Positions 26,943 to 36,478 are shown, numbered from the stretch's first letter. The stretch is DNA of 64,000 bases from UASB124 sp964446935 (GCA_964446935.1 CAYUQI010000004.1:4633-68632), one strand, 5' to 3'. The notes: generated by a model from the sequence alone, not told the origin. Numbers and translations are program-made.

Positions 26943-28292
26943 CTAGGCCAACTCATCTGGATAGCCGCATGCGTAAATGAGGTCTTGTAAGCTATTTTCT
27001 GTGTTAGCATTGACGGTTAACCAATCGAGCTGCGCTTGTTGCCAAGCTGTCTTTGCAGTTTCAAAATCTGGTTCAGCAATTTGTCCAATCTTAAATTGTA
27101 GTTTACTGAGTTTAAAATCATTGCGCGTGCGCAAATACTTTATTTTTTGTGCTTTGCGATTGGTTAATGCCTGTGATGCTATATGATATTTTTCCTGAAC
27201 TTCTTGTTTGATATCCAAAATTGCTTGATCTTTGAGGAGGGTTTCTTTGATTTTTGATGCATAGGCCTGTTGCTCTTGATATTGACTGACGAGCCCATCA
27301 AAGAATGGCCATGCTATTGAGACAGAGGCACTGTAATAACCATATGAGGGGGTGAGGTTAGTTGCATCATAGTGGTATGCTAGGTGACCAGATTGAAAAT
27401 TAGCTGATACCGTTGGAAGCCTAGCCCCCTGCGCCAGCGTTATATTATCTTTTTCGATGCCAATCTTTTGAGTGCTTTGCTTGATTTCTGGTCTGTTTTT
27501 GAGCGCATAATTATAATATGCCTCTAAAGCGTCAATGTGTGGATTCTTGGTGTAACGCCATTCTAGCTGTGTTGGATGTTCACCATGTTTTTGTGGTAAA
27601 AGTGGTTGCCCAAGTAAAAATTCAAGGCGGCGATATGCTATTTGAACACTGTCGCTGTATTGGCTAATGGTTGATTCATTTGCGGCAAAATCTTCGACAT
27701 TTTTAAGCCAAACATTTTTATCAAGTAAATCTAATTTGTTCTGATGTTGAGCAAGTTTAAAGGTTTCTGTTGATGATTTTTTTAATGCGCGAATGGTTTG
27801 TTGTTGTTTTTGTAAAAGCCATGCTTGCAAGAAGGCCTTGGTGGTTTCAAGCTTGATTTTATTGGCAAGAACATCTTCATCAAGTTTGCTGATCTCTGAA
27901 ACTTTTTTTGCTTTCTTGTATTGTTGAAGTGGGCCAGCAAAGGAATAAATCAATTGATCTGCGTTGAGATACGTTGTGTTGTTGATATCTTTTTCGCCGG
28001 TTTGTTGATTAAAAGTGCTTTGTAGAGAAAACTTTGGATAATATCCTGCAATGGCAGCTTTTGCGACCGCTTTGTTTGCTTGCGTTGCATAGCTATATGC
28101 TTCAAGGTCAGGACGATGTTTAAGTGCTGTGCTTACCGCAGCATCTAGATTCAATGAGAATGGTTTGTTGCCAACAATCCCAACCTCTGGTGCCGGGAAT
28201 CGCAACATGGGTGGTTGTACTTTTTTTGCGGCAAGGTCTAGTGTTATTGATCCTAGTGAACAATACAGGATAATTCGTAGTATCTTCTTCAT
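26943..28292 (-). CDS. TolC-family outer-membrane efflux protein
   Basis: This 449-residue protein has a signal peptide (residues 1-22) and two homologous halves of long helices, as in TolC. NLDAAVSTALKHRPDLEAYSY opens the first half, and the second includes ALKNRPEIKQST and PSYGYYSASVSIAWPFFDG. It would form the outer-membrane channel of a tripartite exporter; no membrane-fusion protein or pump is adjacent. It follows the GT9 gene by 26 bases on the same strand. Confidence 0.88.
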   Translation of the reverse strand: MKKILRIILYCSLGSITLDLAAKKVQPPMLRFPAPEVGIVGNKPFSLNLDAAVSTALKHRPDLEAYSYATQANKAVAKAAIAGYYPKFSLQSTFNQQTGEKDINNTTYLNADQLIYSFAGPLQQYKKAKKVSEISKLDEDVLANKIKLETTKAFLQAWLLQKQQQTIRALKKSSTETFKLAQHQNKLDLLDKNVWLKNVEDFAANESTISQYSDSVQIAYRRLEFLLGQPLLPQKHGEHPTQLEWRYTKNPHIDALEAYYNYALKNRPEIKQSTQKIGIEKDNITLAQGARLPTVSANFQSGHLAYHYDATNLTPSYGYYSASVSIAWPFFDGLVSQYQEQQAYASKIKETLLKDQAILDIKQEVQEKYHIASQALTNRKAQKIKYLRTRNDFKLSKLQFKIGQIAEPDFETAKTAWQQAQLDWLTVNANTENSLQDLIYACGYPDELA

Positions 28293-28318
28293 AAATAGCC
28301 TCTTTAAATAAGAGCCCC

Positions 28319-29386
28319 TTATAATCCCAAAATGTTGTGAATCTTTGTAAATACCATATCAGTTTTAAGCGTTAACATGCAATTTTGTTCTAAATTTGTT
28401 TGATTTGGGCCGTCATGTGTTTTTTTATAACGATGGGAACAGGGAACCTGGATAGCATTAGTTATGTTGCTTTGTTTCCAAAATGGCCCATGTTTAGCGA
28501 TCAATGTTGGTCCGAATATGTTAAGCGTATCGATTTTTAAAAAATCTGCTAGATGCATAATGCCCGTATCAGGGCCAATGACCAAGGAAGCCTTTTTTAT
28601 TAATGCGGCGGTTGTTATGAGATCCCACGCTGGTATTGCATACAGTGAATGATGAGCTTGGTGAGCAGCTTGAGCAAGTTCAGCGGCGGCAGATCCGAAA
28701 TCTTTGCCAATTAATACAACTTGATAATCGGTTTTGGTGCGTGCTAGGAGTGCAACCAATTCAATCCATCGTTGTAAGGGCCAGTGTTTTGATTGCCAGG
28801 TGGTGTTAGGGCATATGGCGATAAAACGATTGATGTGATTATTCTGTAACCAAGTTTGAACAGCGAGTTCACTGTTTGATGGGATAGTGATAAACATTGT
28901 TTGTTGAAGTTGATTGGTTGTTGGGCATGTAGTAATGGGAAGGAGGTCAGATATAACCTGTGATACCAATGATAAATTCTTCTGAATAATATGAGTATAT
29001 GTTGGATTGACATGATAATGGGTGAACCATGTACTCAGGCTGCTGCGGGCGTTTTTTTTATCAAAACCATACTTTTTGCCGCGAAGAGGAGCGATGATCA
29101 ATGATGTTTTAAGGAGCCCCTGAAAATCAATGATAGCATCCCATTGATGCGAACGAACTTGCTTAATAATTGAGAATGTTTTTGACCAGTTTCGTGGGGA
29201 TAAGTAGTTGTCGGGGAGTATCCATACATGATCCAAGAACGGTTGTCCCACAAGTAACGCCGCTGCTTTTTCTTGAACAATCCAGCTAATGCGAGCGTTG
29301 GGATTATATGTTTTGATAAAAGAAATCATTGGGATGGTATGAATAACATCACCAATGGCTGAAACACGGATAAAGAGTATATTCAT
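28319..29386 (-). CDS. Glycosyltransferase family 9, LPS heptosyltransferase-like
   Basis: GT9 enzymes add ADP-heptose to the LPS inner core. The N-terminus MNILFIRVSAIGDVIHTIP and the donor-site segment VIGPDTGIMHLADFLKID are typical of WaaC/WaaF. WQSKHWPLQRWIELVALL lies between them. The presence of hldE at 56.6 kb, which makes ADP-heptose, supports a heptosyltransferase role. Start 29386 fits the family; the frame is open to 29413. It is probably co-transcribed with the TolC-like gene. Confidence 0.87.
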   Translation of the reverse strand: MNILFIRVSAIGDVIHTIPMISFIKTYNPNARISWIVQEKAAALLVGQPFLDHVWILPDNYLSPRNWSKTFSIIKQVRSHQWDAIIDFQGLLKTSLIIAPLRGKKYGFDKKNARSSLSTWFTHYHVNPTYTHIIQKNLSLVSQVISDLLPITTCPTTNQLQQTMFITIPSNSELAVQTWLQNNHINRFIAICPNTTWQSKHWPLQRWIELVALLARTKTDYQVVLIGKDFGSAAAELAQAAHQAHHSLYAIPAWDLITTAALIKKASLVIGPDTGIMHLADFLKIDTLNIFGPTLIAKHGPFWKQSNITNAIQVPCSHRYKKTHDGPNQTNLEQNCMLTLKTDMVFTKIHNILGL

Positions 29387-29499
29387 AAGGTAAGGTATAC
29401 CTAAAAAAATCAAAAAACATTACACTTTACAAAGCTTATATGCAGGGGTTATTTTTGTAACATAGAAATTATTTTTTGTCACAAAATTGGGATGAGAGT

Positions 29500-32271
29500 A
29501 TGAAAATTTTATCACGAAAGAAGAAGTTTGTCTTGGGAATGACGTTTTTAGTGGTTGTTTCCTTAGCTTTGTATTGGGTGATTATGTATAAACGGAGTAA
29601 ACACGTTGTGCGTTTGAGTGACTATTTTACCATACCAGCAGGTCGAATTCATAAACATGTTCTTTCTAATGGGATGCATGTTTTAATTTTCAAAAATACA
29701 TCATTACCTAAGGTTTTAGTGCAGATAGCCTATGATGTTGGCTCATATGTTGAAGATTCGGGGGAACGGGGGTTGGCTCATTTAGTTGAGCATATGATTT
29801 TTAAGGGTACCGAAAAAATGTCTGAAACAGACATCGATTCAATAGCTCGCAAATATGGGGCAAGCTTTAATGCATTTACTAGTTATGACGTGACCAGTTA
29901 TTATTTTGAAGCGAATCGCAACAATTGGAAACCTTTTTTGCCGATCCTTGCCGATTGTATGCAAAATTGTCGGTTTGATGAACAGCACTTAGCATCAGAA
30001 CTTAAGGCGGTTGTTCAAGAGCTTAAAATGCAACGGGATAACTATTGGAAAACAATGGTTGTCAAAGCGTGCGAATTGGTGTTTCCGTCGAATCATCCCT
30101 ATCACACTCCCATTATAGGTTTCAAAGAAGATCTTGTGAGTTTGCGTGCGGATAATCTTAAGAAATTTTATAAAAAATATTATCGTCCCGATCGAGCAAC
30201 CTTATTTATTGTTGGTGATGTTGATGAACAAGAAGCGTTGCAGATGGCCAAGGACCATTTTGAACCACTTGTTGCCGAAAAAGGATCTGTTGTTAAACCA
30301 TTTCCAACCGTTATCCCAGAATTGGTTACACATCACACGCGCTATTTTGAGGATGTCAAAAAGGAGCAGCTTGGGTTCTATTGGATTATCCCTGGTATCA
30401 AATCTGAAATTGAGCATATCTCATCAGCGCTTGAATCATTATTGGGAACAGGACAGTCCAGTCGTCTTCATCATGGGATGATTGATGACAAAAAGATTGC
30501 TACATCAGTGACCGTGAAGGCTGCCAAGTTTATGGAGGCCGGCGTTTTTATGATTCTTGTTGAACCAATGCCTGGAGCAACAGAAGCCTGCGAGCAATTT
30601 GTTCGTAGCGAATTTGAATCTATAATCAAAGATGGTGTTGGTGAACAGGAAATTGAACGAGTAGCCAAACATAAGAGCAAAAAGTTTTTCAAAAAAATGC
30701 AAGATCATGTTGATTTTGTATACAACTGGATTAAATCTTATTTTTCAACACAGGATGAATTTGATATTTTTAAGCGTGTTTATAAGTACTATCAAATTAC
30801 GAGTCCTCAGATACAGGAATTTGTTAAAAAATATCTGGATCCATTTTTAATGAATCGTATAGAGGTTTTGCCATTACCAGATCAAAAACACGATTTAAAG
30901 ACTACCATTAAGCGGTTGTCGGATGATATTGAGAAGAAAATTTTGGCAAGTCACCAACGAACAACGCCGGTTGAGGAGCCAAAATTGTTGTATTCAATGC
31001 AATCACCAGAAGCATTAACATTTACCTTTCCAAAGCCTGAGCGTACGCTTGAGTTGCCCAATGGACTGCGTGTCTTGCTTGCGCCTCGACGCTATGTTCC
31101 TTTGGTGGCATTAACGTGTCAATTTAAAGATGCTGAATTTTTGGATAGTGCCAAAGAGGGAATAGGTGTTGGCTTTATGATGCATATGCTTATGGAGGGA
31201 AGCCACAAATATTCCAAGACAGATAATGTTGATTTCTTTGAGCAACTTGGAGCAACATATTCATTTACTGATGAGGGTGCGCGTTTTAATTGCTTGCGTC
31301 ATGATTTTGAAAAACTTATTGAGCGTTTTTATCATATTCTTACGCAACCAACATTTCCGTCTGAAGGTATTGAAAAAGTACAACATATTTTTATTGATAA
31401 TTATCAGCGAGCAAAGGATTCGCCAAAGCTTACGGCTGTTCGTATTTTAAAGAATATGATTTACAAAGGGCATCCTTTTGCATGGACCTATGATGAAGCA
31501 TGCTCCATTGTTAAACATCTTAATACACGATCGTTACAGGAATTGCATGCGCAGTATGTGTGCCCTGCCAATATGAGCATTGCTATTGTTGGTGACTTTG
31601 ATCTTGATTCAATGGTTAGTTTGATAACCAAAGTATTTGGTTCATGGCCAACAGGTATTCGTAAAGAGTTTCCTAAGAATGGCGGTAATTTTGAAAAACG
31701 TGCCTTTGTTGATCACGCAATGCTAAGAGATCAAGTGATCTTCTTGCTTGGGCAACCGTCACCGCTTACTATTTATGACGCTGATCTTATTCCTCTCAAG
31801 TTACTTAATATTGTTTGTTTCCGTTCGTTGGGTTCTCGAATCTTTAAATTGCGTGAGCAAACCGGTTTGTTTTATTCAGCATTTGGTGGATACGCAGTTA
31901 ATGCTGTCAAGGAGCACGGATTTGATTATGTTGGGATGATTGTTAGCCCTGAGAATGTTGCAACGGCTGAGCAACAAACGCGTCATTTGCTTGAACTTGT
32001 TACACAAAAGGGTGTAACTGAAAGTGAAATTGATGCCGCTCGTCAAATGTATCTGAAGGATTTGATTGATTTGGTAACGAGTGATAATGCCATTGCTTAT
32101 TTGTTGTGCTCCTTAGATTCATTAGGCTTAGGTTTTGATTATTATGATAAGGTGCTTAACAGGGTACAGACCATGACGGTAGAGGAAGTGAATGCAATAG
32201 CGGCCAAGTATTGTAAGCCCGACGATATGGCTCGTGTGCGTGTTGGGCCAGCATTGAGGGCTGGGAAGTAA
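29500..32271 (+). CDS. Double-domain M16 (insulinase/pitrilysin-like) zinc protease
   Basis: The 923-residue protein starts with a membrane segment or signal (about 10-32) and contains two M16 halves. The first has the inverted zinc motif H94-L-V-E-H98 and the third ligand E174. The second half (about residue 500 onward) has MHMLMEGSHKY where HxxEH would be, so it is inactive, and a later LREQTGLFYS typical of M16 C-terminal domains. This active-plus-inactive layout matches PqqL-like periplasmic peptidases. The metallophosphoesterase gene follows closely. Confidence 0.92.
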   Translation: MKILSRKKKFVLGMTFLVVVSLALYWVIMYKRSKHVVRLSDYFTIPAGRIHKHVLSNGMHVLIFKNTSLPKVLVQIAYDVGSYVEDSGERGLAHLVEHMIFKGTEKMSETDIDSIARKYGASFNAFTSYDVTSYYFEANRNNWKPFLPILADCMQNCRFDEQHLASELKAVVQELKMQRDNYWKTMVVKACELVFPSNHPYHTPIIGFKEDLVSLRADNLKKFYKKYYRPDRATLFIVGDVDEQEALQMAKDHFEPLVAEKGSVVKPFPTVIPELVTHHTRYFEDVKKEQLGFYWIIPGIKSEIEHISSALESLLGTGQSSRLHHGMIDDKKIATSVTVKAAKFMEAGVFMILVEPMPGATEACEQFVRSEFESIIKDGVGEQEIERVAKHKSKKFFKKMQDHVDFVYNWIKSYFSTQDEFDIFKRVYKYYQITSPQIQEFVKKYLDPFLMNRIEVLPLPDQKHDLKTTIKRLSDDIEKKILASHQRTTPVEEPKLLYSMQSPEALTFTFPKPERTLELPNGLRVLLAPRRYVPLVALTCQFKDAEFLDSAKEGIGVGFMMHMLMEGSHKYSKTDNVDFFEQLGATYSFTDEGARFNCLRHDFEKLIERFYHILTQPTFPSEGIEKVQHIFIDNYQRAKDSPKLTAVRILKNMIYKGHPFAWTYDEACSIVKHLNTRSLQELHAQYVCPANMSIAIVGDFDLDSMVSLITKVFGSWPTGIRKEFPKNGGNFEKRAFVDHAMLRDQVIFLLGQPSPLTIYDADLIPLKLLNIVCFRSLGSRIFKLREQTGLFYSAFGGYAVNAVKEHGFDYVGMIVSPENVATAEQQTRHLLELVTQKGVTESEIDAARQMYLKDLIDLVTSDNAIAYLLCSLDSLGLGFDYYDKVLNRVQTMTVEEVNAIAAKYCKPDDMARVRVGPALRAGK

Positions 32272-32300
32272 TACGAACGACAAATACAAAGGAGATTGTT

Positions 32301-33293
32301 ATGAAGAAGATTCTTCTCTTACTTGCAAGTGTGTTACTTGTAGCATCTCAAGTACGAGCATTGAGTTTCTTAGTCAACTCAGACATTCATGTGAGCGATG
32401 GAACACATGCAAATTACATTCTTAAATCACAACAAAAGCCAAAGATGCTTGCCTATTGCCAAGCACATGATGATGTTGAAGCGATTTTGTTGTGTGGCGA
32501 TATGACCGATAGCGGCTATGAATCGAATTTTGCTACTTTCGCTAATGAATGGCTTGCACCCTTTGCTGCACTTGGTATTCCTGTGCATATGGCTTATGGT
32601 AATCATGATAATTATGTGGATCACTGGTATGACAAAAAAGCGGTTCTTGAATATATAAAAAAACAAGAAGGCGATGTACGTTATTCATTTGACAGTGGTG
32701 ATATTCATTTTATTTGTTGTGCCCAATATCCTGATGGTACCGGTGCTGGGTGTGATTGTTTGCCCTGTACATGGGACACTATGAAATGGTTGAAAAAGGA
32801 TCTGGAAGACGTTGGTACACAAACGCCTGTTGTTATTTTCTGTCATTTTAATTTGGTCGGCCCTTTTAGCGATTGGTGGAAGGGGGCTAACAAAGATACT
32901 TTTTATAATGTCATAAAAGATTACAATATTAAATGCGTCTTTACCGGGCATTTGCATGATACCTTTACCCAACAATGGCGAGGGACTATTCCCACAGCGT
33001 GTGTTGGCGGTGATTATTTTGCTATTGGTACATATGAAAACGGGACCTTTAATGTTGTTTTTATGAATAAGGATGGCGTTCTTAAATCATGGAATGATTT
33101 GTTAAACAATGATTACCAAGAATTACGATCGTTGCCAACGACAAGGAATCCTGGCACACAAGCTGAACTTACAGTTGGGAAAATTCTTGAATTAGAACAA
33201 AAAATTCATGCATTGCGTATGGAGCAGAAGCAATTAGAGGGTTCATTGGAACGGTTGCAATCATCGGTACGAGAAAAGAGAAAGCTTTCTTGA
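32301..33293 (+). CDS. Exported calcineurin-like metallophosphoesterase
   Basis: This is a 330-residue protein with a signal peptide (residues 1-20). Metal-binding motifs appear in order: NSDIHVS, LCGDMTDSG, GNHDN, FCHFN and TGHLHDTF. Together they form the two-metal site of calcineurin-like phosphoesterases. The last 40 residues form a coiled coil. The substrate is unknown. An exported phosphatase beside a PI-PLC-like lipoprotein on the other side of a shared terminator suggests work on phosphate esters outside the cytoplasm, which is inference. AAAGGAG precedes the ATG. Confidence 0.9.
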   Translation: MKKILLLLASVLLVASQVRALSFLVNSDIHVSDGTHANYILKSQQKPKMLAYCQAHDDVEAILLCGDMTDSGYESNFATFANEWLAPFAALGIPVHMAYGNHDNYVDHWYDKKAVLEYIKKQEGDVRYSFDSGDIHFICCAQYPDGTGAGCDCLPCTWDTMKWLKKDLEDVGTQTPVVIFCHFNLVGPFSDWWKGANKDTFYNVIKDYNIKCVFTGHLHDTFTQQWRGTIPTACVGGDYFAIGTYENGTFNVVFMNKDGVLKSWNDLLNNDYQELRSLPTTRNPGTQAELTVGKILELEQKIHALRMEQKQLEGSLERLQSSVREKRKLS

Positions 33294-33317
33294 AATTTGA
33301 TTTGGATAAAAAGTACA

Positions 33318-33372
33318 TAAAATAAGAAAGAGCAGCTTCTGAGTTCATCAGAAGCTGCTCTTTCTTATTTTA
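33318..33372. terminator. 25-bp perfect-stem bidirectional terminator
   Basis: Bases 33318-33342 pair perfectly with 33348-33372 around a 5-base loop. A-rich and T-rich ends flank a GC-containing core (AGAGCAGCTTCTGA). It sits between convergent genes ending at 33293 and 33403 and can terminate both. Confidence 0.92.
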
Positions 33373-33402
33373 TTGTTAGTTTAGTACTCGAACGTTTTCA
33401 AT

Positions 33403-34512
33403 CTATGGGTTATTTTTTACTTGTGCAATACGTTCAAGATTAATTTTCTTGACGGTGTTATACACATCGCCAACCTCAAGATAATCGATGCACAAGATTG
33501 ACGGAGGGGTACCAGGGCTTGCCTGTTGTGCCAGGTCTATTCGTTTGCGAAGCACCGGTTCACTGTTCATATATTCATAATCAGCGGTTTTGATTGGGAC
33601 TCCTTGGACAACCAACTCTTTGATCTTGTTCACAAAATCTAGAGCATCCCCGAGTGGGGTTCCCTTCTGAATAGACATTTCAAGGCCTTGCACCACCAAA
33701 AAACCTGTTGTTTGACGATTATCATCCATCATGGTGCACGTGTTGTTTTTCATATCGTTTTCCCATGTTCGCCAATCAGTTGTTCGTAGAATATCTGAAC
33801 TGCGATAATTCAAAATTGGAGAATCTTGAGTGTTAACAGGATCGTCATCAAAAATAATGACGCGTTTGTTGGTGCGGCGCATTTCACCAATGGTTGGCCA
33901 TTTTAGTGCCTTGTGACCATCTTTGGCTCGGTATTCATCGCCTAGTTTGAGAGCATATTTTGAGATGCCGCTGTCTTCAAGCATTTGATGAAGTAATTCT
34001 CTGATTTGATCGGGTGAGTAGTCATCAGCTCCATTTGCAGATGAGGTTCTATCGAGGTAATCCTCCAAGACAAGAATAACGATATCCTTGGGATTTTTCT
34101 TAATCAAAGTAGTTAGTTCTTTTAAATAATCAACTGCTTTCATCACCTCGCCTGTTTTTTGAAGTAACGAGACAGCGCAGTTATCGGTTGGATCTGGTTC
34201 GTGAGCTAAAGCAATAAATGGTGTTGGTCGCCAATTGAGGCATCTGTTTTCAGGCGTTTCATTTCTGAAAAGTGGCCATCGCCATTGCAAGTTTAGTTTG
34301 CCGCCGCGCATGCCCGCTTTCCATTGTTCTTGCAAAGTACCAAGTTGTTGATGGTACCACCAACCATAGGCTTTTGATTGTGCGCTGTTGTGCGAAAAAA
34401 TTAGTAAAATATCGCTGACTGAAACATCGTCAGGGATGTAATCATAAGAATAAAGATTGATGCATCCAGTTATGAGTAGGGTATAGATGCCAAGTAAACG
34501 AAGGATTTTCAT
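33403..34512 (-). CDS. PI-PLC X-domain-like lipoprotein
   Basis: The N-terminus ends in a good lipobox (LITGC at residues 13-17), so this should be a lipid-anchored exported protein. The core resembles bacterial phosphatidylinositol-specific phospholipase C: FSHNSAQSKAY with the first His, GMRGGKLNL after the first helix, ALAHEPDP with a second His, then LIKKNPKDIVILVLEDYLD. The usual GxRxxDLR loop reads GMRGGKLNL, so the Asp found there in many members is absent. Activity on phosphoinositides is possible but not shown. Length is 369 residues. Confidence 0.78.
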   Translation of the reverse strand: MKILRLLGIYTLLITGCINLYSYDYIPDDVSVSDILLIFSHNSAQSKAYGWWYHQQLGTLQEQWKAGMRGGKLNLQWRWPLFRNETPENRCLNWRPTPFIALAHEPDPTDNCAVSLLQKTGEVMKAVDYLKELTTLIKKNPKDIVILVLEDYLDRTSSANGADDYSPDQIRELLHQMLEDSGISKYALKLGDEYRAKDGHKALKWPTIGEMRRTNKRVIIFDDDPVNTQDSPILNYRSSDILRTTDWRTWENDMKNNTCTMMDDNRQTTGFLVVQGLEMSIQKGTPLGDALDFVNKIKELVVQGVPIKTADYEYMNSEPVLRKRIDLAQQASPGTPPSILCIDYLEVGDVYNTVKKINLERIAQVKNNP

Positions 34513-34555
34513 ACTACTCTCCTCATCATCCTTTTATTTGAAAAACCCTTGGATT

Positions 34556-35500
34556 TTATTCGCGGTAAGCACTCAACGTTCTATTGAGGGGACATGTTGG
34601 ATTATCAATTACCCTGTTCAATGGACATTGATCAATATTTGAAGAAGAAACCTCACTTAATATAGTACCAATAAGAGATTTAACGGCCATGCAGCTGTTC
34701 CATACCCATCCTGATGCATAATGCGCTGCATCAGAAATGTCTGGATAGAAGTGCCAGCAACAAATACTTCCTGCAATAATAACAAGAGCAATAGCCCCGC
34801 CTTCAACAATAATCACACGTTTTTCATATACTTTATTTACTAATCCATTCCACCATCTTTTCAATCGACTTGGTTGAGGGGTTTGGATGTTGGCGACTGA
34901 TTTCTCCGGTGCTTGCGATGAAATCGTTGGCTGAGTGGTAGCTTGCGGGATTACCGTTTCTTTACCACTTGAATCGGTGGTACTTTCATCATCATTATCC
35001 GGAGCGTAATCGGAGTCGTCATCATCATCATCTTTGCTTTCAGAATGGTCAGGACCATCGCTGTTTGTTGAAGATGTTTGGCTTGATGAGTTTGATGAAA
35101 TTTCGGAGGATGCCCCTTTGAGGGTTGAAGATTTTTCAGCGAAGAGAAGTTCAAACGCTTCTGCTTGGTCAGTGGCAGGACTAAAAGCAGCATCCTTTAT
35201 GACGGCATTTGTCATTCTCGTTAGGCCTTTATTGAGTTCTATTTTTTTGACTGGGTGCCCATAATGTCGACCATCATTGTAACCCCCGTAATACCATGTG
35301 CCATTCTTTTCATAAAAATTCCCCTCAATGAGAACTTCGATAATCTTACCTGTTTTTTGATGCTTAAATTTTAGTGTTGTCTTTTCTTTATTTTCCCCAG
35401 CTGTTGCTTCTTTTTTCTCCATAGCGCAGGTGACATTGTAGACAAACAAGGTGCATAAAAAAAGATACAAGGTGTTATGTTTTGCTCGAACATTGACCAT
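34556..35500 (-). CDS. Exported acidic protein with C-terminal membrane segment
   Basis: The product has a signal peptide (about 1-26), a small globular part with a YYGGYNDGRHYGHP turn, a long Ser/Asp/Thr-rich disordered region with a run of Asp, one hydrophobic helix near residues 225-245, and a short Cys-containing tail. I recognise no family. The ATG at 35500 is preceded by GAGGAG, and a TTG two codons upstream is rejected. The layout (globular head, acidic linker, membrane anchor) suggests a surface protein. Confidence 0.7.
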   Translation of the reverse strand: MVNVRAKHNTLYLFLCTLFVYNVTCAMEKKEATAGENKEKTTLKFKHQKTGKIIEVLIEGNFYEKNGTWYYGGYNDGRHYGHPVKKIELNKGLTRMTNAVIKDAAFSPATDQAEAFELLFAEKSSTLKGASSEISSNSSSQTSSTNSDGPDHSESKDDDDDDSDYAPDNDDESTTDSSGKETVIPQATTQPTISSQAPEKSVANIQTPQPSRLKRWWNGLVNKVYEKRVIIVEGGAIALVIIAGSICCWHFYPDISDAAHYASGWVWNSCMAVKSLIGTILSEVSSSNIDQCPLNRVIDNPTCPLNRTLSAYRE

Positions 35501-35581
35501 GATCAACTCCTCTTTGGAAAGGTTAAAAGATGTAACCGTATTCAGGTTTACAGTTTGCAGAAAATAGTCAATATGAAAGTG

Positions 35582-35809
35582 TTACTTCTTGATTTTGAAA
35601 TAGAGGACCCTCATGAGTGCTGTGAGGGGATTGCAACTAAGGAGGCGCAGAGTAATGAGTGGAATACTAATATAGAAAGGCTTCTGCGATAACATGCCCT
35701 TGGCATAATCAGGACAAGGAATGGGATAGATACAGACGTTTTGTGGTCCGAGAAGAGACCTGGCGACGGCATATGCGCTCTTAAAAAATAATTTTACAAA
35801 ATGTATCAT
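35582..35809 (-). CDS. yidD: Membrane protein insertion efficiency factor YidD (short form)
   Basis: YidD is a small peripheral membrane protein encoded next to rnpA and linked to YidC-dependent insertion. The pattern CIYPIPCPDYA followed by LITLRLLSCNPL matches the usual CRFxPTCSxYA and RLLRCxP. The GGxDPVP tail is missing, so the protein is short (75 residues). The ATG at 35809 overlaps the rnpA stop as ATGA. Its position directly after rnpA strongly supports the call. Confidence 0.82.
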   Translation of the reverse strand: MIHFVKLFFKSAYAVARSLLGPQNVCIYPIPCPDYAKGMLSQKPFYISIPLITLRLLSCNPLTALMRVLYFKIKK

Positions 35810-36132
35810 TGCATGCTTTTGCATAGAAACTGTTTTAATTGTTCAAACGAAAGTCCGATTGCTTGTTTTTGTACGAACAGAATCCAAGTAACCGGTTTTT
35901 GATAAAGCTTTTCTTCATAAAAAATTGAACGGAGCTGGCGTTTGATGAGATTGCGTTCATGAGCTTTGCCACAAGCGCGAGGGGTTATGATGAGGAGTTT
36001 GCCATAGGTTCCATCATTATCCTGGTGAAGTGTTGTTTCCAACAAACGTAAGCCCTGACAAAATGTCTTGGCATAGATATGTTTGAATGCCGAGGCAATT
36101 TCCATTGAGGTAAATGTAAAAAATTTTTTCAT
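35806..36132 (-). CDS. rnpA: Ribonuclease P protein component
   Basis: RnpA is the protein subunit that helps RNase P RNA trim tRNA 5' ends. The diagnostic basic segment is GKAHERNLIKRQLRSIFYE (usually GKAVxRNxIKRxLRE). The 108-residue length is normal. yidD follows with an ATGA overlap. The usual upstream neighbour rpmH is absent; instead a small exported acidic protein lies upstream, separated by a hairpin terminator. Confidence 0.9.
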   Translation of the reverse strand: MKKFFTFTSMEIASAFKHIYAKTFCQGLRLLETTLHQDNDGTYGKLLIITPRACGKAHERNLIKRQLRSIFYEEKLYQKPVTWILFVQKQAIGLSFEQLKQFLCKSMQ

Positions 36133-36151
36133 GCACCAGGCTCAATATAAA

Positions 36152-36184
36152 AAAGGAGCTGTTGACAATGCAACGAGCTCCTTT
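36152..36184 (-). terminator. Hairpin terminator of the acidic-protein gene
   Basis: AAAGGAGCT (36152-36160) pairs with AGCTCCTTT (36176-36184), with an inner GTTG/CAAC stem. T-runs occur on both strands, so it may work both ways. It lies just 20 bases before the rnpA start, so rnpA needs either read-through or a promoter overlapping this structure. Confidence 0.7.
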
Positions 36185-36211
36185 ACATTTTTTTGTTTAT
36201 TATCGAAGAAA

Positions 36212-36478
36212 CTAGTCTTCTTCGTAATCGTTGTCTTCGTCTTCGTCTTCATCTTCAAGACTAAAAGTGGTACCATCACTGCTGACTTTTTCAGCTTTAA
36301 CTTCTTCTTGGCCGGCTTTAACTTCTTCTTTATCAGGAAGAACGTTAGAAGCGTTAACTTCTTCTTGTTGAACCTTTGTTTCGGCGGTCATTGGGGCAGC
36401 CATTGTTTCATCAGCTTTCATACCAAATACACTAAGTGCGATTGCTAATGCAAATACACTAACAAAACGAGCTATCAT
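36212..36478 (-). CDS. Small exported acidic protein
   Basis: The 88-residue product has a signal peptide (about 1-22) and a Glu/Lys-rich middle with short repeats of EEVKA. The tail is almost all Glu and Asp (EDEDEDEDNDYEED). It could bind metal or act as a charged spacer; no family is recognised. AGGAGG lies upstream of the ATG, and a terminator follows the stop. Confidence 0.7.
   Translation of the reverse strand: MIARFVSVFALAIALSVFGMKADETMAAPMTAETKVQQEEVNASNVLPDKEEVKAGQEEVKAEKVSSDGTTFSLEDEDEDEDNDYEED

Noticed and set aside
36212..36270. Repeated GAAGAC/TCTTCG-like bases as a possible repeat array
   Set aside because: It is the coding sequence of an Asp/Glu-rich tail, not spaced repeats; no CRISPR-like repeat-spacer pattern exists in the window.
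36083..36448. Plus-strand frame of 121 residues across rnpA and the acidic-protein gene
   Set aside because: It is a Phe-rich shadow of two real minus-strand genes and spans a terminator hairpin.
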